From assembly GCA_035533075.1 (NCBI GenBank), contig DATLUO010000135.1:1-64000 (forward strand): DNA of 64,000 nucleotides. The letters are read 5' to 3'. A model generated the notes under the pieces. That model was not told the origin of the DNA and made no database searches. It saw only the letters and a program-made list of their open reading frames with translations. Positions 48,401 to 55,129 of this stretch are shown here, piece after piece; position 1 is the stretch's first letter, and each line of letters opens with the position of its first letter. Source of the stretch: Pirellulales bacterium. Its GTDB lineage: Bacteria > Planctomycetota > Planctomycetia > Pirellulales > JAICIG01. The position numbers and the translations under genes were made by a program.

Positions 48401-51400
48401 CCGCTGATCGCCAATCCGCTATCCGTCGTCGTCGCCAGTGCCGCGTTATACGGCACATTGCCGACATTCGTGATCGTAATCGTCGCCGTCGTGGCCGTAC
48501 CCGGCGTGGTCGACAACTCAACCGGATCGCTCGTCACCGTCGCCGCCGCGATCGCCGGCATCACGAACGTCACATCGACCGTTTGCGTAATCGCCGAATT
48601 CGTCGCGCTGGTCGCCGTAACCGTGAACGACAGGTTCGTTCCCGGCGGCGGCAGCGAAGTTCCCGTCGGCTGCAAATAGACTCCCAAAATTCCGGTCTCT
48701 CCCGCGGGCACGGTGACCGACGTTCCGCTGTCGACGATGGTCCAACCGCTGGGCACGTTCGCGAACGTTACGTTATACGTATCCGGCAACGGCCCGGTGT
48801 TCTGGATCGTGGCTTGGAAGGCGCTAGGAACTTGAGCGCCGTCAAACGGCGCCGTGAAAAGTGGATCCGGCTTCACGGCGAGCGTCATGCCAGGCATCGT
48901 CGAGGTCACGGTCACTTCGACGGTAGCCTGCGAAACTAAGTCGGGGTTCGTCGTTGATTGCGCGATGACTTGAATCGGATACGTGCCGCTCTGGGTGCCC
49001 GGCGTCGGCGTGACGGTCACTTTGCCCGTGGCGTCGATCGTCACCGTCCAACCCGTCGGCGCGTTGGCCGTCAAATTGTACGTATCCGCGAAGCTTGTCT
49101 GCACGCCCGCGTTGAACAACACCGCCCTATTCTGGTTGGTGGTCAGAGTCGCCACGCTCGGTGCAAGCGTCAGCAAGTTGGCGGTGTTCCCGCTGAGTGT
49201 CACCGCCTCGCTGTCGGTCCCGTTGGCAGAGACGCTGATCGTGCCGTTGTAGCCCGTCAGTGTTGTTTCGTCAGCGGTGTTAAGTGGGTCCCCGCCAACG
49301 TTCAGATTGCCTGAGCCCGGCCCTAACTCCACGGCGCCGGTCGTCGCCGTTATGGAAGCCGTTCCGGCGAAAGTTGGCGTGGTAGTCGTGCCGCTGCCCG
49401 ACAGACTGGCGGAGTTTGCATTAATACTGTACGTTCCGGCGGGGAGATTCTGGCCGTTGAGACTCAAAACATCTCCTGGGACCGTCAGGGTGATCACAAG
49501 ATTGCCTGTGACGGTCGCCAAATAATCTGACCAGTCTCCGCCAACGCCGAGCGTTTGTTCGGCTTGGCTGTAGAGGCTAAGGAATCCTCTGCCGCTGATC
49601 TGGTACTGACCTTGTCCGGACACACTCACCTGAACAGGTTCGGTTGTGCTGAGCGTGACTGTGCCGGTTCCAAGTGCCTCTCCACCGTCAGCCACGACCG
49701 CCCCGGCGCTTACGCTAACCGACTGCACATCGGCGGTGCTCGTCGCACTCGCGGTCCACGTCGCCCGAAGGTCGCCGTCCGCCTGCATGGCCACGACATC
49801 GTCCGCCCCCTCTACAACACCACTAGCAGCGAGATCTGGTGTAGGATCGGACGTGACGGTTGCCATACGAGAAATTGGCGCCGTCGGGTTGGCGGTAAAG
49901 CCGTCCAGCGGTGGATCAGCTTGTACCACCTTTAAAGATTCATCTACATACTTCCAAAAGCTATCGAGCAATGGAACAATCACGTCCGAACTACTGGACA
50001 AATGGGCAACCGCCTGCTTGCCGAAGTATTGGGCGAAGTCGCTAACTGCCTCACGCACCGCGTCTTTCATCGCTTGTTTTTCTAATCCCGCGTTTGCCGC
50101 GCGGGCATCATTTACGACCAGTTCCACCAGATCATCGCCCGCTATCTGGCCGGCTTCGATGCCCGCCTCCTTCGTGCCCGCGGCTACTGCCGCATCGACT
50201 AGCTCATCGGCAAGTGCGTATGCCGCGCTTTGCTCCGAAGCTCCATGCGTACCATCGTCTGCCACGGCTACGGCGTCGCCAGTCACGGTATTCACTTGAA
50301 TCCATGCCGTCCTCGGCGAACCATCAATCACCACCGGGGAGGCGGGCACGATGACCGCTAGTCCGGCACTTAACGCAGCGCTTATTCGAGCTTTTGACTC
50401 TGCCGAAATCTGCAGTGCGCTTAACTTCGATGTATCCGACGCGCCACTCAGCACGACCAAATTAGAACCGCTCGCGAGAGAGCCAAGAACTACTCCCATT
50501 GCCGATAACGATTGTGCGCCGCCGTTCGACGGGAGCGCATTCATGACGTGTCCCTCAATGACGCTGTCAGATATGCCATGCATGAAGTGGAACGCGACAA
50601 TCATGGTGTTCGACTGGTTTGGGGCAACGACAACGTCCGGAGTGTCAGCGAGAATATCGAGGTTGTAGTTCAGTGCCGCCTGAGTGGCCGATTCGTTGAA
50701 TGATAAGGAACTTGATACGGCAACGACACGGGGAGAATCATAATACGCCGTGGTAAAGAGCGGCGATGCTATGCCTGCGGAGGCCAAATCAGAGTCGGCG
50801 AGGAAGGTTTGGCCCAAAAGCACATTCGTTTCCGTTACCACTTGAGAGGTCAACGAATTTAGTTGGTTTAGGGATGCGCCGCCCGGGGCAGGTCCGCCTT
50901 GAACAACACTCTGTGCGAGTCCGATGTTTTGTGTAGCGAGTTGTCGACTAAGCGTCATCTGAAAACCAACCTCGTGGTCGTCTTCTGTTTCGCCGGAAAT
51001 CTCGAGTGTAACGATGTCGAGCGCAGAAAGAGCCGCCTCGGGCGTGCTTGGCAGGTTCAAAGAGACAGGGCCAGCGGCCTGGCGCTGGGCAAATCCAATT
51101 CGGTCGAACAGCGTTTTGTTCTCTGTCGTGGTCTGGCGCTGTCCGTTGACCTCGGCGGATTGAAATGAGACATTAAGAAAGAGGCCGGTCAACACGTCAC
51201 TTCCGAATGGAAAGCTATTGTACGTTTCTTGATAGTCGGTGCCACGAATAATCGTATCGGAACCGGGGGTGCTGCCATCCCCGAGCTCAACATAAGGTGA
51301 ATAGGTAAACGTGGCGTGGGTCAGACTACCAGTAAACCCTTGCGCGCTAATGAAATTGCCTAACGAGACAGGGACGCCGACCAAGTCAACGTCGTTGAAG

Positions 51401-52581
51401 GTCTGGTCGAGGACGACGGTTTCAGTAAACGGAGAGACTCCCGGCGCAAACGCACCAACCGCTTGGTTATAGGTCTCGGCCGTCAAAGACACTTCCGTCG
51501 TCTGCCGCAGGCTCTGCGGCACGTCAGTGAAGCTGTTTGTCGAGGCCGTGGCTGCTTGGCCAGTCGCCTGCCCCGCGAATTCGGGGTCGGCGTCTTTCAT
51601 GCCGTTGCCGGCGTCGAACTGAAACCAGAAATGGTCCTTCGTCTCCGACAGCAATTGCGGGTCGTTCGCCGGGTCGGATGTCTGCGTGCCGGTGGGGATG
51701 TAGCCCACCGTTTGATAACTGGCCGGGAACATCGAGAGGATGAGCTGCTGGGCCTGAGCGGTCGTGAGCGTCCCTACTTCGTATTGTGCGGGAATGCCGC
51801 TGGCCCGCATCAGGGCAACGCCCAGGCTGGCGTCGTCGAGGGAGTTGCCGGCGCTCGACCACAGCGTGCCGCGAGCGCCGCGCAAGCTGCCGACGTAAGA
51901 GTTGTAGCCGATCTGCGTTTGCAGGAAGCTGTAGATCTGCGTTGGGTCGTAGTTCAGCTCGGCCACTTTCTCCTGCACGTAGGGATCGGTCGTATTGGCG
52001 TCGGGCGTGCTGGCCAACAGAGCGGCGGCGATGGCCGTGGTTCGCAGCGTGGCCGGCGCGGTCGTCCAGGTGACCATGCCCGCGTCGAGCGTGCCGTAGG
52101 TGCTCGCGCCCGTGTCGAGCGTGGTGGGCGTGGGGCTGGCGAGCGACACCGTGAGCGTCACGCTGGCCCGGTCGTAAGGCTGAATCGTGCCCAGGCTCCA
52201 GGCAAGCTCTTGGCCGTTCTGGTCGGGCAACTGACTGGCGCTGGCAAACGTGACGCCGTTTTCCAGCGTATCGGTCAGCAACACGCCGGTGATCGGGTCG
52301 GCGGCCTGGTTGTAGACCGTGAAGGTGAGCGTTTCCTGGTTGTTCTGCACGTCCGGCACGTCGTAGGCCGAGAGCGTGCGGCCGACCACGATGGTCGGCG
52401 GCAGGCTGTTCGCCCCGCCGATATCGAGCATCACCCGCTCCTCCAGCGGCTGAAATAGCGCCAGGCGAAGCTCTTGGCCGAGCGAATTTCGCCGTCGAGC
52501 GCTCTTCGCCCGCAGCGAGGTACACCTGCGGGAAAAGAATCGACGAGAAAAACCCGCCTGGTATTCTGTGAATCGCGTCAT
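39460..52581 (-). CDS. Giant 4373-residue surface protein
   Basis: Start ATG 52581 with GGGAG upstream. Order: basic N-terminus with PLEERVMLD (residues 45-53), the signature of planctomycete giant proteins; a DUF11-like strand unit; a transglutaminase-like domain (about 51.6-52.0 kb, LRGARGTLWSSAGNSLDDAS then DHFWFQFDAG) with Ser where Cys is usual; long Ig-like sections; two beta-propeller-like LVIVD blocks (46.7-47.8 and 44.1-45.2 kb); tandem cadherin/PKD-like repeats (40.5-42.4 kb); and C-terminal DUF4214 units (IYRDVFGRQADPGGLEFW and YQQYLGRAADPAGMQFW). Probably exported adhesin or matrix protein. Gene is intact despite 13 kb of length. Confidence 0.93.
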   Translation of the reverse strand: MTRFTEYQAGFSRRFFSRRCTSLRAKSARRRNSLGQELRLALFQPLEERVMLDIGGANSLPPTIVVGRTLSAYDVPDVQNNQETLTFTVYNQAADPITGVLLTDTLENGVTFASASQLPDQNGQELAWSLGTIQPYDRASVTLTVSLASPTPTTLDTGASTYGTLDAGMVTWTTAPATLRTTAIAAALLASTPDANTTDPYVQEKVAELNYDPTQIYSFLQTQIGYNSYVGSLRGARGTLWSSAGNSLDDASLGVALMRASGIPAQYEVGTLTTAQAQQLILSMFPASYQTVGYIPTGTQTSDPANDPQLLSETKDHFWFQFDAGNGMKDADPEFAGQATGQAATASTNSFTDVPQSLRQTTEVSLTAETYNQAVGAFAPGVSPFTETVVLDQTFNDVDLVGVPVSLGNFISAQGFTGSLTHATFTYSPYVELGDGSTPGSDTIIRGTDYQETYNSFPFGSDVLTGLFLNVSFQSAEVNGQRQTTTENKTLFDRIGFAQRQAAGPVSLNLPSTPEAALSALDIVTLEISGETEDDHEVGFQMTLSRQLATQNIGLAQSVVQGGPAPGGASLNQLNSLTSQVVTETNVLLGQTFLADSDLASAGIASPLFTTAYYDSPRVVAVSSSLSFNESATQAALNYNLDILADTPDVVVAPNQSNTMIVAFHFMHGISDSVIEGHVMNALPSNGGAQSLSAMGVVLGSLASGSNLVVLSGASDTSKLSALQISAESKARISAALSAGLAVIVPASPVVIDGSPRTAWIQVNTVTGDAVAVADDGTHGASEQSAAYALADELVDAAVAAGTKEAGIEAGQIAGDDLVELVVNDARAANAGLEKQAMKDAVREAVSDFAQYFGKQAVAHLSSSSDVIVPLLDSFWKYVDESLKVVQADPPLDGFTANPTAPISRMATVTSDPTPDLAASGVVEGADDVVAMQADGDLRATWTASATSTADVQSVSVSAGAVVADGGEALGTGTVTLSTTEPVQVSVSGQGQYQISGRGFLSLYSQAEQTLGVGGDWSDYLATVTGNLVITLTVPGDVLSLNGQNLPAGTYSINANSASLSGSGTTTTPTFAGTASITATTGAVELGPGSGNLNVGGDPLNTADETTLTGYNGTISVSANGTDSEAVTLSGNTANLLTLAPSVATLTTNQNRAVLFNAGVQTSFADTYNLTANAPTGWTVTIDATGKVTVTPTPGTQSGTYPIQVIAQSTTNPDLVSQATVEVTVTSTMPGMTLAVKPDPLFTAPFDGAQVPSAFQATIQNTGPLPDTYNVTFANVPSGWTIVDSGTSVTVPAGETGILGVYLQPTGTSLPPPGTNLSFTVTATSATNSAITQTVDVTFVMPAIAAATVTSDPVELSTTPGTATTATITITNVGNVPYNAALATTTDSGLAISGLPSPGTIAVGQSVTETATLTPDASTPLNSTLNATVNVDQAATQNGVSVVEVNASTAGAAVPQNGTGQEVHPPGFAVAGQSVDVMADVQSEVSQSEQGEASFTVTDAQGNTVFSSTAVPITLDTIGALATVDLGTFDTTGFAPGEYTINVSIAQSGSPPVPIAGATGSTTLTVGLPVSASVSVDSDNQTPGPVTSTETLNVTSNAVMGNVAIDSTATSVAVSPGAPGLAYVAGTQDISVVDISNPISPKVLGTFGSKDISQGGFNLVQVANGELIVASQPPSAGSEIALLVYSLANPQAPALLGSASVPYNYLNGMTIEGTTAYLSTYGQTYDANGDVLSQTGELVAVDFSNPATPVIGGALYNDQPQPAGHASFVNESAAVNPQTLLVTGSTSTGASTQTGTGTVTVVNTGAGGTLSTGATLTIPATVDAVGIAIDGTHALVVGSTGGLVSPFSDPSQVGLSGNVTLTLLDITNPASPTVIGSTVITQNTFQPVGQFPLSALNVIDLGNGQFAINGTLSNGSPTLLLVDASNPNSLATSNMSTNANAAGLTLADGQLFGAAADGLTIYQAAALTTTPTTVTVTVPTNGVSIVPNSFSLAPTSTSNGTNSETLTWTLNLAPGANQQITWQTNVADLQAEQVQPVVTAATVEFTSPGSPPRSVGATLGGATLNLAGVPTPISVTIPVEVAAPGVPAIENAAVAAQNLNIPGLPQQLNDLGLALTNLVETPTSNVYLSQATAALASLITLVTNDPFLSGYAAGLTTAQTELSSATTPTQIQTAITNLGTALDSLAQAITDYALHGFTLSLASSQALALPGAPTLYNVLLQNTGSQTTTYDFSVSGLPTGVTATFSPTSITLAPGASIPQGTTTVTLNLTQSGTALVGGNFTVTATAEGASEITLDTPGQLTLLAESLTVPVVTVTPPFTQPGGMVDVTAKIETVVNEPHTLSASFTVSDPNGNVIYTDANPQTVPLTDTSGLTTVDLGNIDTTGFADGVDTVTVTVTDSSSPPSVPATLPTATAQGNLTIGLPVSASVSTNPPLLPENTVPSGLLNVTTTLSVDAETPFPDPLTLEALSPSTIGATDVALYPAAGTTYAYVSGGNGIDVVDVTNPAAPIDDGVFGTSDIVKGGFTKGVVDNIGGTEYLIVGTTATLNANQFTLLFYSLTNPAAPTLVSKTAFDYEFMNDLVIDGPTLLVPTSGLYFFAGGLEGEYGTLLSIDISNPAAPTLNGALYNNPGPPEAGDTLQFGGLVVKPGLAYIASSTSTSSADSINPGVGRLLVVDDTNPAQLSVSKEVDIPGTFQAIDVAIQGSQALVVSSTGGPAGDLSNFGEVSGHLALSLMDVSDPTNPQLIGTTLITADNFATSVQNGGAVSVLSLGNGLYAVSGAISGGKPVLLLVDPTDPNNITVSATTMPVLGNEMAVSGDILYATSSQGLTTYQIGSIAHTSYTASVEVPTDANTSIVSGSFNIPPTSITTGTNFDTLTWVRQLAFGQDQPTFTWQTQVADLAANEVRPVTLGTSLSFVSQSTPGSFTLPGTSVTGEPVIEVLPTSATIPPGGTATFDVRLSNPLNQTVDYYLQSIIGSNFTNNVPLKVTMQPNSTVDLPFQVTAKINDAASTWQEYIILRGSLPPSDEAGSGESGEAPFTVTIAGTPVIPTPDAHGVAINLTPAKASAGPDGIAQYTVQVTNTGSVEDSFGLGISGPGALNASFQLPSDSLFNEFKIPPGASRDVTLTLAPAAFTTSPGDYPFTVTATAAYVTPPPSAAASGTLTVLGPGVYVNLQPTTASTAPGAPYQVTVLNVGTTSDTFNLSLAGPAAQIASLAATQTMTLAPGNSQRIDITTSAAAFADAGKLPLTVVATSQANPAAQGASTAILTVPSTQSVSASFSPPTQNLAAPGATSFLLQVNNTGNTEDQYSATITGTTGAITASLIGLDGLPAQSVPLFILPGLAQGAILLDVSGGSPGQGTVTVTIQSLTNSSENTTATATLNVASPVQMQLALSADSGITPVEGSTTTIASSVLDASVVGATVAASGIVYTVTSLPTNGTLLLNGQALAAGGTFTQDDINNGRLIYQTTEEGADSFAFSVASTNALGTTGTLQIAASDAPLTISGGFSYTATEGAAGTSQAVATFSDTGGPEALADYAATINWDDGTSATAGTLAVDANTGIFTVSGAHTYAGDGTFGVTVTVTHETAPAVTATSAADIGATAVPVLTLVNDKPIATTEGSSVILTNSLLETTDSDTSVSASTILYTITAAPTLGTLADDGVSLTTGGTFSQQDINNGIVTYHSTEDGADSFAFSVAAGTAAPISGTLAITAADAPLTITGGFTYAATEGAAGTAQTVATFSDTGGPESLSDYAATINWGDGSSASPGTLAVDANTGIFTVSGAHTYAGDGTFGVTVTVTHETAPAVTATSAADISATAVPVLTLVNDKPIATREGSSVILTNSLLETTDSDTSVSASTILYTIAAAPTFGTLADHGVLLTTGGTFSQQDIKDGIVTYHSTEEGNDSFAFSVAAGTAAPITGTLAITAVDAPLTITGGFTYTATEGAAGTAQTVAAFSDTGGPEALSDYAATINWGDGASATAGTLAVDANTGVFTVSGSHTYANGGTFGVTVTVTHETAPAVTATSSAAISAATITSQGGIAATALAVTGYEFSPPTTVAVATFTDGDGSLPAGDFRATIDWGDGATSTGSVSAAAAGAGGTPAPQYTVGGAHEYLDEGQYTVRVSIEQTAGPVAGVTTATVSARATIHEQLVPNGTVGSHDQNYIQEIYRDVFGRQADPGGLEFWVDELTRGTPRSEVAYQMVQLAYPEEFQRDTVKSLYQQYLGRAADPAGMQFWTAYLYDGGTIEGMAQALVGSLEYFQVRGQATDAGFLGALFHDALGRGIGSADLTYFEGLMANGMSASDVAAILFNSDEYHRLRVDALFEQFLGRPADADALRYFGGELDGGATDELVISQLISSDEYFEKSQV
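40480..42090 (-). repeat. 648-bp tandem repeats in the giant gene
   Basis: Period 648 bp (216 codons), seen for example at 40505, 41153 and 41801 and at 40991 and 41639. Adjacent copies are nearly identical, including the peptide TEGSSVILTNSLLETTDSDT. The outer copies are more diverged. High identity implies recent duplication or gene conversion. Confidence 0.9.
46394..46432 (+). repeat. Hairpin-element half copy inside the giant gene
   Basis: A 24-bp unit containing CTCCGACACTCCGTGGCGG, preceded by a partial copy GTAGCTCCGCC. Read in the minus frame it gives SPPRSVGATLGGATL. The same unit recurs in the kinase gene and flanking DNA. Confidence 0.85.
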
Positions 52582-52783
52582 GATTGGTCTCCCAGGTTCG
52601 AATGCAGGCTCTTCGGAGCTTACCTAGCGGGAAATCGCAAAGCAAAGTAAATCCGGACTACTTCTCCGCTTTCTATGAACATGTACGAGTCGGGCCGCCG
52701 AAACCTTGCGCGCCGCGGAAAAAAATGTTGCCAGTGGTCCGTGACGCCGAGGCTGGTTTTGTGGCGCGACCGCCATCCCGTTT

Positions 52784-52854
52784 GCCACGAGCTTTAGCCG
52801 GTGGTTCGCGGGCCTAACGAAGGATTCTTGGGCCGGCTTGAGCCGCGCTTCTCG
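52784..52854 (+). repeat. Dispersed double stem-loop repeat, second copy
   Basis: Related to 6117-6187: GAGCTTTAGCCGGTGGTT and GGCCGGCTTGAGCCGCGC halves. The 200 bp on its 5' side towards the giant gene start hold no gene. Confidence 0.65.
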
Positions 52855-52929
52855 ACCGCACTGAAATCCGAGAGGAAACCTGTCGCCGGGTAAAGCTTCG
52901 CCTAACCCGGTACGCAGGTGCCGTACACC

Positions 52930-52989
52930 AACCCGAAGCGCCAGCGAGGAACGTGAAACGGAGGCAAAACCTCGCTTGCGCTTCGGGTT
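52930..52989. repeat. 20-bp inverted repeat
   Basis: Arms 52930-52949 and 52970-52989 (AACCCGAAGCGCCAGCGAGG and its near complement, one mismatch) with a 20-base spacer. A strong hairpin in the intergenic region upstream of the ATPase gene; function unknown. Confidence 0.8.
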
Positions 52990-53094
52990 AGTGTGAAAAT
53001 GGGAACGGGTTCGGCGAAGCTTTACGTCGCCGGCACGGCTGAAGCCAGGGTTGAGAAGTCCGGCTGAAGCCGGCTGGCAGAGGGATCTTTTGGT

Positions 53095-53152
53095 GCCGGC
53101 AACCACCAGCCAAAGCTGGTGGCAAGCGGTCAAAAGCCCGGCTAAAGCCGGC
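53095..53152 (-). repeat. Dispersed double stem-loop repeat, third copy (inverted)
   Basis: Carries CCACCAGCCAAAGCTGGTGG and CCGGCTAAAGCCGG. A related simple stem CCGGCTGAAGCCGG lies just upstream near 53060. Confidence 0.65.
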
Positions 53153-53172
53153 TACCGAGGCGGGCACCTTAT

Positions 53173-53196
53173 TCCGCCACGGAGTGTCGGAGCGAC
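53173..53196 (-). repeat. Hairpin-element half copy
   Basis: One 24-bp arm of the nested hairpin element described at 58449-58528, here alone in intergenic DNA and with GCGAC for the usual GCTAC end. Confidence 0.8.
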
Positions 53197-53232
53197 TTGC
53201 CCGACGCCTTCGAAGTTGTCACCCGCCGCCTA

Positions 53233-53262
53233 TTGACATCATGTTCATATATACCGTATACT
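53233..53262 (+). promoter_or_regulatory. Sigma-70-type promoter
   Basis: TTGACA (53233-53238), 18-bp AT-rich spacer, TATACT (53257-53262). This is near consensus and unusual in such GC-rich DNA. The ATPase start follows 41 bp downstream. Confidence 0.65.
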
Positions 53263-53303
53263 TCGGGACACCGACAACAATTCATAAACTTGGAGACAAA
53301 TCC

Positions 53304-54644
53304 ATGTCATGCGAAACCATGTGCGACGGCGGCCGGCCTGTGACCGGCGACTTGACCGCGGCCCCTGGCGAACTGCTGCGGCTCGACGAGATCGACGGGG
53401 CCGACACACGCTGGCTCTGGCCCGACCGGCTTCCCGTCGGCCACGTGACCGTCGTGGCGGGCGAGGCCGGCAGCGGCAAAAGCCTGCTGGCCGCCGACAT
53501 CGCCGCGCGGGCATCGAACGGCGCAGCCTGGCCCGACGCGCACGGCCAGGGTCCCGCCGGCCCGGTCGTCGTCGCCCATTCCGACCGGCACCTGAACGCG
53601 GTCGTCAAACGGCGGCTGATGGCGGCCGGCGCCGGTCCCCGGCAAGTGGCCCTCATCAATGCCGACGCTGAACCGCCCCAGGCCGTCACGCCCGCCGAAA
53701 CCCTGATCGCCAAGCTGGAAAGCGCGCTGGCACAGCTCGCCGATTGCTCGCTGGTGGTGATCGACGATCTGCGGGGCTGGCTGCGGCAGCCGGGCCCGCG
53801 TGCCGAGGGGCCGGCCGACGCGCTCGACCAGTTGGCCGAGCTGGCGGCACGGCGTCAGATTGCCGTGGTCGTCGTCTGGCCGCTGGAGAAAGGCGGCCGG
53901 GCGGGCACGAACCGGATGCTCGAGTCCCTGCTGGCCGCGGCCCCGCTGGTTTGGCTGCTGGCGCGCGACCCGTATCGCCCCGAGATTCGCCTGGCGGCAT
54001 GCGCCCAGAACCGTTTGGGCCGCACGGCCGACAGTCTGGCGTTTCGGATCGAAGACGACCGCCTGCGGTGGCAGACGGAACCAAGGCCGGTGACGGCCGA
54101 CGACCTGCTGGCGGCCTCTGCCCGCACCGTCGATCGCCCGGAACGGCGGCAGGCGGGCAAGTGGCTCCTGGACTTGCTCGCGGAGGGTCCGATCGAGGCC
54201 CAGCGGCTGTGGGAAGAAGTCCGTCTCTGTCATCTTGCCGAACGGACGGTGCGGCGGGCGGCCGCCGAGCTGGGACTTCACCCGACCAAAGCCGGGCAGG
54301 GCGGTCCGTGGCTCTGGGGCTTTCGCGTGGAAACCGTGGCAGCCTTGGAAACGGTTGGCAGCCTTCCAAATTCGGCCGTGGCGCAGGTGGAACCGCGGCG
54401 GGACGCCTCGCCCAGCGTGGCAGCCTTGGAAACGGTTGGCAGCCTTCCAAATTCGGCCGTGGTGCGCGTGGAACCGCGGCGGGACGCGCCGCCCAGCGTG
54501 GCAGCCTTGGAAACGGTTGGCAGCCTTCCAAAGAGCGAGCCGGCGCCGCAAACCGCTTCCAGATCCAGCAAACGGCGTCTCCGCAAGCTTCGCCGCGAAC
54601 GCCAGGCCCTGGAAGCGTTCCAGGCGGTCCTCCGAAACGGGTAG
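53304..54644 (+). CDS. RecA/RepA-type AAA ATPase with repetitive C-terminus
   Basis: 446 residues from ATG 53304 with TTGGAGA upstream; the frame is open earlier but crosses the promoter. Walker A GEAGSGKS (53-60), Walker B-like LVVIDDLRGW, and a C-terminal winged-helix-like part (about 290-340, LWEEVRLCHLAERTVRRAAA). This is the AAA_25/RepA-like layout used by replication initiators and by DNA-maintenance ATPases; no origin iterons are seen, so a plasmid replication role is doubtful. Residues about 345-415 are three 27-residue repeats (VAALETVGSLP) encoded by 81-bp DNA repeats, then an Arg/Lys-rich tail. Confidence 0.8.
   Translation: MSCETMCDGGRPVTGDLTAAPGELLRLDEIDGADTRWLWPDRLPVGHVTVVAGEAGSGKSLLAADIAARASNGAAWPDAHGQGPAGPVVVAHSDRHLNAVVKRRLMAAGAGPRQVALINADAEPPQAVTPAETLIAKLESALAQLADCSLVVIDDLRGWLRQPGPRAEGPADALDQLAELAARRQIAVVVVWPLEKGGRAGTNRMLESLLAAAPLVWLLARDPYRPEIRLAACAQNRLGRTADSLAFRIEDDRLRWQTEPRPVTADDLLAASARTVDRPERRQAGKWLLDLLAEGPIEAQRLWEEVRLCHLAERTVRRAAAELGLHPTKAGQGGPWLWGFRVETVAALETVGSLPNSAVAQVEPRRDASPSVAALETVGSLPNSAVVRVEPRRDAPPSVAALETVGSLPKSEPAPQTASRSSKRRLRKLRRERQALEAFQAVLRNG
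54336..54534 (+). repeat. 81-bp tandem repeats in the ATPase gene
   Basis: Copies start at 54336, 54417 and 54498; the third is partial. Each contains TTGGAA...TTCCAA symmetry around CGGTTGGCAGCC. 81 is a multiple of three, so the frame is kept and the protein gains 27 residues per copy. Confidence 0.9.
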
Positions 54645-54661
54645 GCGGCCCGCCGACCAAC

Positions 54662-54685
54662 GTAGCTCCGACACTCCGTGGCGGA
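54662..54685 (+). repeat. Hairpin-element half copy after the ATPase gene
   Basis: A 24-bp arm (as at 46409-46432) followed by GCCGGTCGCCTTCGCGAACC, the internal hairpin of the same element. Confidence 0.85.
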
Positions 54686-54728
54686 GGGCGATAGCCGGTC
54701 GCCTTCGCGAACCGGCCTGTCCGCCGTC

Positions 54729-55103
54729 AGCCCGGAACGGGCGTCATTCGATAGCCCGGGGTGCAACCCTTGTTGTTCTACACAAGTGGCGTTCCCCAGT
54801 CCCGTAGGGACGATCGAGTTTAGCCGTGGCCGCAGGCCCACGGAAAATGGACGCCAACGATCGCGCAGCCGCGTAGCGGCGACAGAGCTCGCGGCGCCCT
54901 ACCCCTGTCGCCGCTACGCGGCTTGCCTAATCTACCTCATTGGTACCGTGGGCTTGCGCCCCACGGCTAAACCATCTCGCCGCTACGCGGCTGACTCGCG
55001 AGATGTGTAGAACAACGAGGGTGCAACACTGGGTTTTTCCGGCGGCAACCCAGGGTTCCGCTGCGCTCCACCCTGGGCTATCGAATACGACCCGTTCCGG
55101 GTC
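54729..55103. repeat. 375-bp composite of nested inverted repeats
   Basis: At least four pairs of arms nest around one centre: 54731-54757 with 55073-55101; 54770-54784 with 55004-55015; 54818-54843 with 54946-54972; 54867-54885 with 54905-54923 (19 bp, perfect). The third pair are also small palindromes in themselves. An extra GCCGCTACGCGGCT copy lies at 54979-54992. Sits between two converging genes and could fold into a very large cruciform or act as a two-way terminator. No coding content. Confidence 0.85.
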
Positions 55104-55129
55104 GGGTTTGGCCAACTTCGAATTCGCGG

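Noticed and set aside
53304-54644. RepA-like ATPase considered as sign of an integrated plasmid origin
   Set aside because: No iterons, partition genes or plasmid neighbours; ATPase family is also chromosomal.
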